From positions 14,157,836 through 14,221,835 of the forward strand of contig OX457032.1 of assembly GCA_949752745.1 (NCBI GenBank): DNA of 64,000 nt. The letters run 5' to 3'. Under the pieces are notes generated by a model. The model searched no databases and had not been told where the DNA came from. It saw nothing but the letters and a program-made list of their open reading frames with translations. This DNA comes from Protula sp. h YS-2021. Taxonomy: Eukaryota; Annelida; Polychaeta; Sabellida; Serpulidae. The position numbers and the translations under genes are program-made. Numbering within the stretch: the first letter of the stretch is position 1; every line of letters starts with the position of its first letter. This document shows, one piece after another, positions 24,360-42,745 of this stretch.

Positions 24360-27300
24360 CTTTTATTATTTTTCTCGAGCTTTTTCTTCAGATTTTTGCC
24401 ATTATGGGCACTCAGCGCGATCTTTTTTAAAACAGTAACACAATCAAGCAGCCGTTTATTGCCATTCACGATTAACTCCTCACTTTCTCCTCCGCATTAC
24501 TTCTCATAGATTAGTTTTTGTACTTGCCTCCGGGTCCAATTTTATGTTGGCGGCTTCTTGCAGGGACATATTGGCCATGTCGTTTATCCCAGCATTATGA
24601 CTTTTAGTCTCTTCCTGCGAAATTGAAAAAAAATGGGGATACGAGCATGCGCAGTGGTGTGGGTTAGTATTAACAACATATCAAAGGACAAGCACCACAA
24701 ATATGACTAAAGGAAATGCCTCGGTCTCCTAACACAGAGACTCGAATACAACTGGTGCAATCTCCGGCATAATTCAGTAGCTTTCTCGAATACAGCAGCT
24801 AGTATTAATCTTACAAATATTTGTTCTTGTTTCACTCTCATACCAGCCAACATCAGTCCGTTTTGTGTATGTCTCTCATTCTTTGCGACATTCATTCTCT
24901 CCGTCTCTAAAGCTTTAGTAACTTTCGCAGCACTAAGACTTCAAAGTTTATACTAGAATATTTTAATATCATACACGATTGTTGCCCAGCATTTACTTTT
25001 TCAGGAAATAGCGAAGGTTGGGCGGGATGAAGGAATATTTTACCGAAAAAGAGAGATTCAAGAAATTTCAAGTGAGATTCAGTCAGGGGCAGGGTTCGCA
25101 CACAACGGTGTCTCAAAAAAGGACTTCAGCTGAGCAGATTTATTCACAAACCATGCCGAGAACTTCAAAGCCAGCGTTGTTGAGCTCCTGTAGCAGACCT
25201 CTGCTGCCGACCATGAATACCTTCCCGTTGTACTTCATGACGTGCTTGATGTATTGTGACGTCACATGCGCCGTGCAGACGATATCTTCCTACAAAAGAA
25301 AAAAAATACGTGTGCACGATAAAGTAGTCCCTCGTCAATTCATACCCGGTTATCCCCTTTCCCGTTTAAATCAACCCCAAAATTTAGTCCTAGATTTACA
25401 CTCTGTTCCCGGTTTCATCCGAATAATACGTACACTCGGAGAATTCGTACGATATTCCTCAGTAGCAATTGGTCCACTTTACTAATATAAACGCACAAGC
25501 TTGTTGATTTATAACGCGTTGGACAACGAATAATACCTCAAATTATTCGACGGAACGAAAAATACCGGTAGTTTAAACACTGATCAAATAAATTTGATGA
25601 CAGAATAAAACTTTGAAGCAAAAATTGCTTTCAGATTTCCAAGTTTACCCAAGCGTTTAACGTATTTTATATCATATAAATTTATCATATTTGCCTCCCC
25701 CCCCCCCCCCCCCCCGGGAAAAAACCCCAATAGCTACAAAAGCACGGTGAAGATGTAAAAAACAATTTGCATTTTCAATGTCAAGACAGTTTACAAGATC
25801 TTATGGCTTGACCGTAGTACTTACCTTGTCACAAGGAAATCCTAGCTTTGTACATTTATCCTGGTACTCCTCCCGTGTTTTTGTACTGTTATTTGTGACT
25901 GGAAATATCCTCTTTCCCTGCAATTTTATTATCACATTGCAAACTAAAAACTTTTGTCCAAGCACTGTTTGAAAAATTATTTTCAAATAGGAAAACGTAT
26001 ATTTTCACATTATCTATATGATATGATAGCAGGGCTTTTATTTAACCTTTTTCAATGTTATGAGATCTTTCTGTCCAATGGCACTCCTTACTTGCCCGAC
26101 CACCAAACCCCATCACCTTTTTGTCAAGCCCCCTTCCCTCGTCACCAAGGCTCAATACAGCACATAGATATTGCATGTCAGTGCGTCTTTTGACCTTCCC
26201 AAATGCTTCACACTCTTCAACACCTCTTCTCCCCTCCTTCCCCGCCTTATAATTATCTCAATGGGTCGGGCAGCAAGGACCCGTAGGTAACTGCCTGATT
26301 CGCCTTATATATCTGCCCGGGCAGATCGGGCATTTGTTAATGTATAGCCCTATATCATAGTCATATTGTAATGGCTTCTTTATTATCGTTTTTATTTGGC
26401 GGAAGAGATGCTATCAAAGAGCAGAATGACAAATTAGTTCTCTAAAGGTTACGCAAGAGTAAGAAAACAAATAGTTACCAAAAACAAATTGACATACAGT
26501 AAAACTTCTGTTAACGAACACCAATAGCTTAGAAACAACCCCCAATAGCCATCTCCCATAGTTTCTTCGTCAATTGACTTCGTGAAAAGGAACACACTTC
26601 GGTCCAGCTGCCCCCTAGCCTACAGGTCTTACTTTACAACTTGCCATCTACAAACCCAAAAAGTACCATGCGGTGGAGGAGTTGAAAAGACTCTGGAGCA
26701 CCTTCAATGGCGTGGGGCCCGTTCCATAAGACTCCTAAAAGAAATAAATAAATAATTTGGTGGCAGTCTTTTGTGAGACATGGTTTCTGCTCTCTGTAAC
26801 AAGAAAGAGATGTTGCATGCGCACCTGAAACCGTGCACTGACCTATATGAGTAATAAGAATGTAATAGTGAATCGTCTGGCCTTTTAGTTTCGTTTGAAA
26901 ATCAACCTGAAAACAACCGGTACAAATGCTGTTTTCAATTTGAAAGAACACATTTTCAGTGATGCCAATTTCGATATGCTGTTCAATAAGCCGAATCACA
27001 CTTTGGGTGTTTCGAATAAATCCGCAAGAATTTTGAAATTATGACTGCAAGGAAACCGGGAAAAAATGAAAGAAATAATAGAAAAATACATTAGAATTAT
27101 AGCAAAAACAGCTCATACTCGGAACATAAAAGAAAATGAAACTTAAAACTATTTGTTAAACCTTGTAATCAATTTTTAAAATAGCATACGGGTGGTTGAA
27201 AACACAATTGCTCTTTAGTGCAAGATAAATCTGACATTTAGGCGAAATTTCTAGCATTCTTTTCATTTTTACCCAGTTAGTTTGCATTCGAAACGCAGGA

Positions 27301-29276
27301 TTTTTGCCATTTTATTCGTAGCGCCCAAAGTGTAATTTGGTTTCTCTCTAGTCCTAGATGACTCTTGCGGTCTTCCTATGACAGCAAGAGTCATAGTTCC
27401 TACAATAGAAAATGTCATTGATGTCAATTTTCAAATCTCGGCGCACGACTAGGGCCAACAGCGTTATTTTAGGGTGTTTACTATTCTGACAGATAATCCT
27501 CTCGAGAGTCTCTCGAGAACTGGGCGCTTTTACTATTCCGGCAGATAAATTATCTGGCAGCCATTTTTTCTCTCGAAAACTCACTTCCGGATAAGTGTTC
27601 AAAATCACCTGACAAAAACAAAGCATATGACGTCGTTAAGGTAAACACGTGGATAAGAAATCATTTTTCTTTGATTAATTCATATTGTGAATAATAAAAC
27701 TTTATCCACAATTAAGAAAAGGTATATTACGATATGTGTTAAATGTTTTCTGAAATATTGTCGTTAATAGCAATACATTTTCATGTAAATGGAAAGTTTC
27801 CCAAAGTTCGTCTGCTTTACCCCGGGATCTGTCACTTTTCCAAAATGGCGTCCTCCCTCGCGAGATTGTGAATGCCAAAGAAAAAGTTTAAATTACTTCT
27901 TTCGAAGAGGATAAGAAAATATAAATTTATTGCACAGTTGCAAATACGATTGGTTTCAACAACATTAAGCACTTTTTTCAAATATAAGATGCATTTTTAT
28001 ATGACCGATAAAAGAATTTCTCTTCTTTCCAGCACTAGTACTATTCTGAGCCTTTCTCGAAAAAAAAGGCATTTGTGCGCATCCGGCGTTCTCGGCCTCT
28101 CGGCGCTCAGAATAGTAAACACGGTTAGAAAGGGTGCATCACATAATTGGCCCAATTATAAAATTACAGCGCACAAGTTTTATGGTCAGATAACAATTTT
28201 TTACTGAGAAAAATATGTGTTTTCTTCAGATTAGGATATCGAATCCCTCATTATCGCCCACAACAACAGTGAATCCACAGTTTGGGATTTTCGCCGAGGT
28301 AGAAAATAATGCGCCAGGGTACTTCTCAGTGTGCTTTTAAACAAAAAGCCTGCCAGTTCGAGCCTAGGTGTCCTTGAAAGTGCGCCAAAAGATCCAGAGC
28401 CTCAAAAATTGAGATCAATGGCCATTTCTATTGCAGGAGGAATCAGACCACAATTGTTTGCTTCCTGGTAGTTGAACAACAAACGAAAGATTGGAAAACG
28501 GTAGTTGCGCAGCAAATGGTGCTGGTTTTCGATTATTTTTGTGTATAGAAATAAACTAACGGTACATTTATAAAGAAGAGAGGTGGAATTTATGCGCGAG
28601 AAAAATAGAAGACTGTAACTTCATTGGTCTGGAAAAAATAGAGAAATCAAAATAGTCAAATTTTTAATGAAAATAGCATTGATGGGGCACTTTTCGAGGG
28701 TACCAGTCTTTATACAAAAATATCTCGAAAAGTAAATGGTCATGCCCTATATTTCTTACTATTTTTGTTCATGTGAAAGGTCGATATATACAGACACATG
28801 GTCATCTTTGCCGTTCCAGATGTAGGGAAGGTGTCAGATTTTGATATGTTATAAAGAGACATATAAGTAAATTAATTGTGGTCCGAGGCCAGGAACTGTG
28901 ACCCTTTCTGTCCTAGGAAGATAGAAAGGGTCCGCTGGGACTAGTTTCTCTCCTTGTACACATTTTGAATTTAAAAAATTACTATATTTCAATGAAAAAT
29001 GTTTCAGCTTTTGTCAAAGGCAGGTTAAGAGTTGTTCCATTTCTCATATTGCTGTGGAACCTTTACAACGTTCCAAAGATATTTCGTCCCCTCGCAAAAG
29101 CAAAAAAAAGTTGGACGATAATAAAGGATTAAACCTTGCGTCACGCAAAAAATGTGTAACCTTCCGTATAACGTTTAGAGATTGTTTCACTTACCATCAC
29201 AGTCAGTAAGGATAGTGTCAAACGAGTCAAGGAATTTGACAATATTTAATTTATCTAACTTCAACAACTTTGCCAT
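21413..29276 (-). CDS. PGP: HAD-family phosphatase, PGP/PDXP group, complete eight-exon gene (320 aa)
   Basis: Exons (minus strand): 29276–29195, 26734–26667, 25917–25825, 25289–25152, 24614–24528, 23992–23845, 23544–23400, 21614–21413. They total 963 bp with consistent phases. Motif I is TDCDGVLWNG (Asp25 nucleophile, Asp27). Motif II is VTNNSTKT, the C2-cap part includes GFDDHFNYMKLTKA, Lys is in GKPYG, and motif IV is GDRLNTDI. Length equals human PGP (321 aa). The family dephosphorylates 2-phosphoglycolate, glycerol-3-phosphate and related side products (PGP) or pyridoxal phosphate (PDXP). The TNNSTKT and GFDDHF segments are PGP-like, while PGTGS and parts of the C-terminus look PDXP-like, so specificity is open. 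The intron after exon 5 has a GC donor (GAG|GCAAGT). A Thr replaces the usual Phe before DCDG. Confidence 0.93.
22120..23230. repeat. 46-bp minisatellite with ~369-bp higher-order repeat, inside a PGP intron
   Basis: About 24 units of TGTGGTGTCGCGATGACGAT + GTTCCCATGGCGGAGACTGGCCATGA. The block holding the rare variant CGGTGTTCTCATTGCGG occurs at 22661 and again at 23030, which is 369 bp (eight units plus one base). Because 46 is not a multiple of 3 and the unit lacks stops on the minus strand, long false reading frames arise in all three minus frames. Confidence 0.95.
24304..24357. repeat. (TTA)n microsatellite in a PGP intron
   Basis: About 17 TTA units. Confidence 0.97.
27474..28122. mobile_element. 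Putative 649-bp TIR element in PGP intron 1
   Basis: GTGTTTACTATTCTGA (27474–27489) is a perfect inverted match of TCAGAATAGTAAACAC (28107–28122). Both ends are followed inward by CTCTCG/GGCG-rich stretches that pair imperfectly. No transposase and no clear target-site duplication are visible. Confidence 0.6.
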
Positions 29277-29793
29277 TACTGGCATATTCTATGTGTGCCA
29301 CCGTGGTGTTTGTCACAGGTAAATTTTAACATGGTATACAGGCATGTGGGCAAATGGAAAGGCCAGTGACATTTGGGCCGGAGATATTCCGAACAGATGT
29401 AAAAATCTGGCATTTGGGCGACTTCGAAAATAAACAAACTTTTGTAATTATTATTGTAAATTTTATTATCTTCGTTCCTTTGTGAAATTTTGGATTCTAA
29501 TTAGTGGGTTAAACTGTGCCCTTTTATGTATTTCCTAAAACCAGAGAAGAAGAGAGATATGCTAGCCAGATATATTACCTGATACTTGTATTAAGAACAG
29601 CGAACCATTTCGAAAGCTAGATGTATTGTATAGAACCAGGGATTAATGGCCAAAGGCCGGTACAGTTACTGGCATATAATGACATTGAGGGAATTTTCCT
29701 AGAACCTAGCTGATGAAATAATTTGTATTTGCAGCACATAATGGAGAACTTTCGCCAATGAACCAAACCTCTGGCTGTGTGTTGGAAACAACA
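29277..29793. promoter_or_regulatory. Likely shared divergent promoter region of PGP and KIAA0930
   Basis: The PGP start codon (29276, minus) and the candidate KIAA0930 start (29794, plus) face apart with about 0.5 kb between. No TATA box or CpG-rich core is obvious. The role is inferred only from the arrangement. Confidence 0.35.
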
Positions 29794-29818
29794 ATGTCAA
29801 TGGAGGAGGAAAAAACAA
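29794..29818 (+). CDS. Candidate first coding exon of KIAA0930
   Basis: ATG TCA ATG GAG GAG GAA AAA ACA A, followed by GTAAAT. It ends in phase 1, as required by the next exon at 31169, giving MSMEEEKTKCGF. Orthologues also have a short N-terminal exon before a Cys-Gly segment. There is no homology support in the exon itself, so another start could be used. Confidence 0.35.
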
Positions 29819-30271
29819 GTAAATTTTGATCCTCATCACACGTGGTTGTCCAACAGCCAATCTCAATAGCGGTTCAGTCTGTTGTATATAACACCTTTTT
29901 ACTCCGCAGACCCACTTAAAATTCCGCGAGAATGATGGAGGAACTGCTTTTTAAAATATCCACCCGCTATGCCGAACAGAGAGATCTCTCAGAGGTGATC
30001 TGTTTTATAACAACGCCTCATACCACATGACACTTCTGTTTACAATGGGCATTTCCAATTTAGAAGGGGTGTAATTATTTTATTAATGATTGTTTTTTGC
30101 TACAATATTTCATAAAACAGCTCACAAAAACTTCTATAATGCTTTTTGTGAAATACATGTACTGCTTTAGCTTAATAAACGATAATTTCCTGATATACAC
30201 AAAGAAAATCACGATCAAATTTTCTAACCCCCCTGCAAGATTAGCCCAATTGTCAAAATAAATATTCAAAC

Positions 30272-30985
30272 ATGGCTGCAGGTTTTGGTGGGCATCACCA
30301 CCAAGACTTGTCTAAATATGACTACTTACAACAAGAAGCTGAGTCCCCAGTGGAAGCGAAAGAGATGGAAATAACACGTATCAAACAAAGCGATTCTGTG
30401 ACGTCCCTTCAGTTTCTTCTTTCAAGCATTCAGCAAGAAAGGAACAAAGATGAATCAGACCTCAAACTGATTTCCAGTGACGGTCAGTGCGATGATATCC
30501 CATTGACTGACCATATAGTCGGTCAACACTTCAGTCACTAAAATATTGTTAGCACAAAAGTTGCTCAGAATCATTCCCTGGTTATTTTGGTACTCTTGGA
30601 ACCCGTATCTGAGAGCGTTTTCAAACTTACGTTGTTCTCACAGCCTGCTCTACTTCAACAGACCGTATACACGAATTACAGGCTGGTACAATGAAAGCAA
30701 CATGGTATTTTACAGTGCATCGAAATTGGTGAAACTGAAATGTGTCAGCTGAGTGAAGACAACGTTTGTACCTGCTATTCCATGTTCAGATGTACTCACA
30801 AACTAGAAGCCATGCAATTTCCCTTAACGTTCTTGAAAATGAAAGGGAGCATCCCAGAAAGCTCAACAAAGGTTGATGAAGAAACCACTAAAAAGGACTG
30901 CCCAGTTATTTCAGTTATGATGCACTGCTCAGTGTTGCTTTCCTCGTTAGGAATGTGTGCAATGGTGTTAAGAGATACAAACTAA
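30272..30985 (+). pseudogene. 238-codon frame with two in-frame stops (dead gene or retrocopy)
   Basis: One frame runs from ATG 30272 to TAA 30983 with only two internal stops, TAA at 30539 and TGA at 30692. Both are explained by single C-to-T changes. Codon content stays protein-like on both sides of each stop: acidic and Ser/Gln-rich first (SLQFLLSSIQQERNKDES), then hydrophobic β-like (HSLVILVLLEPVSESVF), then Cys-rich (CTCYSMFRC). I do not recognise the family. It lies in the presumed first intron of KIAA0930 on the same strand and has no introns of its own. Stop readthrough is the less likely alternative. Confidence 0.5.
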
Positions 30986-31168
30986 ATGACTAGATTGAAA
31001 GTGTTCAGTTGCCACGTCTGTAAGAAACCGGGCCCAGTGGCCTTATTGTGGAACATGAATTAATGCGCAAATATTTGTGTAGTTTGACCACTGCTTTTTC
31101 TTTTAACTGCGTGTATAATTTGATATTATATATCGCGTTTTTTACGTTTGAATGTATTTCTATTTTAG

Positions 31169-38987
<7,819 letters not shown>

Positions 38988-40224
38988 CGTAGTCAAGACT
39001 TGTGCATGTCGTCATCTTAAGTATGAGCACTTTTCGCTGACATAATATAAACACACGCAGCATGGCAACGGACGGAGCTTTCTAGAAGGCTCTTAAAGAT
39101 TTTATGCTCCAGGTTGAGCAGATAAAATTGCCAGGAAATCACTTTAGTGTTTATGTTATAATTATAAGACATATTCAAGGTTTAAGTTCATGGAGACAGA
39201 AAATATATTGTATTTTTGGTGAAAGACAAAACAAATAAAATAATGGCAGTATCCTCGTTTGCAAATCTCGGTATTATTGGAATTTTCTTGTATATTAGAT
39301 TTCAAAGTATTAATCGATCCGCAGCAGTTAAATATTCGTGTAACAAAACAGTTTAAGAGTTGACATATTGCAAAATAACATTATATTTTATGGATAAATT
39401 GGTAGATGGGTGTAAACTTTATTTCAGGCTCTATCTTGAAATCTTACGTTGTTCCCAAACAATGTTTCTCTACAGTGGAACTTCTTTTTAAAATATCCAT
39501 CCGCTCTGTGTTTATATATAATAGATAGATCTGTTCAGGCGACAGCCTTTAAAAAACAACGGAACCCCAAATTTGTTCTTTATGTATTTTACACACCACA
39601 ATCCGGTTCCCGAAGTCATCGGGGGTATTCGGACACTATCATGAATAATGCCAGAATGCAATAAATTAAACAGGTTTATTGTAACCAGATTGTTTATTGT
39701 AAAGACTGCTGTCATAGCATTGAAAAATATATAATAAATTTTTATCTTTATAAAAAAATATTTCCTATACATTTTTTTATGTGTGTTGATAAATTTTTGT
39801 GTTTTATAATAAAAAATCATTTCCATCTATATACTCGTTTTATAGTTTTATTTTTATTTGTATTCCACATAATCAGTCTAGTCGTATATGCGTTCGGTGT
39901 TAGAATAAATCTGCAATAATATTTTTATGCACATTCGCGGCTCTGGTAGTGTGTTTATCTAAAATCAGATAGCATTTAGTAGACTGTGTGGACGGTGTGA
40001 AGTTGTCAGAAGGAAGAAATATCTTGTATACAAATAGTGGCAAATTTTCGATTATATATTAATTAGATCATGGACAAACATAGTCTGGATTAATCAAGGA
40101 ACTGCTGGCTATCCATATCTGTATATAATTTCTCACACTCATACATAACTGAAGCGAAAAACATGACGTTCTTGTAGTAATTATGTTATGTTTATTCAAA
40201 CGATTGTGTTCAAAATGTATGGAT

Positions 40225-40255
<31 letters not shown>

Positions 40256-41690
40256 GTAAAAATGATAAGGTTGTTTATAGGTACAGTCAGATGTTGAAAA
40301 TATAAACAGTATTTTATTCCAAAATACGTTTCATTTCAATCTGAAACTATGCTGTGATGTAAATTCATAATATTAAAGCTGTAATAATAATAGTAAGATT
40401 TAAACTGCATGTATAGTCAAATATTTGTCTTCCATACAAATGTTTATGTGCTGTGTGTTTACTATTACAACGTGTCCATATTTTTAAATGTTCTTCGAGC
40501 TTTTCCCTGTTTTTTTTTTTATGTACACAAGTTATTGACCACTGTCCATCGGATATACGAATGTTTATTTATTTTAAAAAAAACTTCAAAAATGTGGGAG
40601 AGCGATTAAAATGTTATCTAGGAAACTCTAGGAAAATTCAGTTGGTTTACATAATTTAAATAAATTTAACCAATTTTCTACTGGTTTAAAAACGAAATAA
40701 TAATGATAATTGTTGTTCTGTTAATGAGTGTTGTCCTGTAAATTATGCTTCTTGTTCTGTGAAAATTGATACTCTTGTTTAGAAGTTTTTTTTTCGGCGA
40801 TCGATATATACAGTCCATATAATTAGAAAATAATTAGAAAAGACTTTAACTACAAGTAGCTTGATTTAATATATGAATTTACTATTAAATTCTCAACTAA
40901 ATAAATTCTGGAAGCAAAGTAGATTCAACATTTTTTGTTTGCGTTTTGTTTTGTTTGTTTGTTTGTTTTTTTTTTAGTTTCCATACACCACAGAAATTAA
41001 TAATAATACTCAAAATATAGATAAGTTAATGGCTTTTTAAAAACTTCCCCCAGCGATATTCAAAACAAATGAAGAATAATTTTTACCCCTAAATAAGCGA
41101 ATTACAAGTATATTAAAACACTGCGATATCACATGCAATGATATATGCCGTGAACACCTCAGACTTTTTTTTCCGAATATATTTAAGAAGTGGGAATGCA
41201 TTTACATGAAATATTCCTGGGGCAGCGGTGAGCAAATTTGGCTGCGAAGTGACCATTCGTCATGGTAAAAAGGGTTTGGAGTTTCCCCAAATATTAATGT
41301 GGCCTATTGCAAAGATTCTTCGCCGTTGTAACATCGCCTAGTTGTTGGTTTAACTAATTGGTCATCAGAGGTGTGTCAGATACTAGACCATTGCGGTACG
41401 AAACCACAAGCCCGGGCTTGTAATTCATTGAAGAATCATAAAACCCTGATCATCATGTTATTACCTTAGAAGACGTTTAGTCTTCACAGGTAAGTTTGTC
41501 CGTCTGATGACAGAGAATGTAGGACGAAGTTTGTGTATATAGTATGTTCAATATACAAATTGTGGTGTGTAAATTGACACATATACACAGCGCATTTGTG
41601 TTAAGCCCGCTTTACACGGCAGGGCATGCTCAAATTCAAAAATCACGAGCAAAGCGTACATCCTGTTTGACATGAAACATCAAGCCCGGG

Positions 41691-41728
<38 letters not shown>

Positions 41729-42545
41729 AATAAACTCATGTAAAAAGTAAGTTTGTTTTTGAGCTATATCATTAATAGAAATTTTGATTCCGAAACCTGA
41801 ATTAAAGTCATTAACTGAAGTATTGATATCGTAAATTCAGTCCTTTTATGATATAAATAAACAAAAATATTAATATCGCGAATTTACTTAGTGATATCGA
41901 AATTCAATTTAGTATATCAATAATTGAATTCTCTTGATATCAAAAATTCAGCCATTGATATCACCAAATACAAATTAATTTGAAAACGCATTTCATTCCA
42001 ATATGTACACATTGCATTCTATAGCTGTATTTTATAAATGCGAAATCGCCGAAATCACTTTTTTCAGCATTGCAGCAACAATTGACTGAATAGTTTCTTT
42101 TGACGTTTGATAGGTTTTTATATTTATTGTTACAGCTTTCATTTTCCAACCATTTTTGAAATAGTCTAACTTTAAAAAAAAAGACATTCATAATTTTAAA
42201 GCTCAATGACCTTCTTTGAATTGGATTTAAAATTCGACGGTAATGTTGAACTATTATGATAGTTACTTCAACTTGTCGCAGTGTCCTTGGAAATTCTTAT
42301 CTCTTCCAGATAATCATGAAAAAAGCAAAGATAACAAAATAAATAAATATTGAAAATTCATTTTGGCCCAGTCGCCTGTTTTCAGAACGCTAATGAAGAT
42401 GATTGAAGCTTAGTTGTTTCTTTTTACTCTGACGATTGCCAGGATTCTTCGTAATTTCCGACTCCATGTTATAGTACAATATAAATAATAATTATGTTAT
42501 TTTCAGACATTGTAGAGGAAGATGGTATTTTACAACCACCCGTGT
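38988..42545. other. KIAA0930 3' flank and intergenic; no second gene recognised
   Basis: AT-rich with poly-T runs (40228–40256), an (AAT)n tract (41691–41733) and a cluster of TTGATATC/GAATTC-like motifs (41815–41965). Most open frames are short and T-rich. Confidence 0.5.
41691..41733. repeat. (AAT)n/(AAAT)n microsatellite
   Basis: About ten AAT units followed by AAAT units. Confidence 0.95.
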
Positions 42546-42745
42546 TCAGTTTAGCCAAACCTGGATCTCATTGTCGATCTGATTGCTTTTCCTAGCAGGA
42601 CTGTCGTTGTGAGGGAATTCCAGATCGTCGTCATCATCGTCGTCACCATCATCGTCAATTTCCTCGTCGCCATAGACGCTGTGGTCGCCGCCAACACGGC
42701 AGTAACCACCCTGATAATCATGGTCATGATACCTTATCTCAGCCA
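42546..42745 (-). CDS. Possible 3'-terminal exon of an unknown acidic protein
   Basis: On the minus strand a strong C/T tract ending TCACGACAG (acceptor at 42746) precedes an open frame to TAA at 42546. It reads AEIRYHDHDYQGGY, then a run of Asp (EIDDDGDDDDDDD), then NEIQVWLN. The first half is not low complexity, which favours a real exon. No upstream partner exon was found between 42.8 and 45.4 kb. The Asp run could be a trinucleotide (GAY) expansion, and the pyrimidine tract is the complement of a G-run, so both signals may be chance. Confidence 0.25.
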
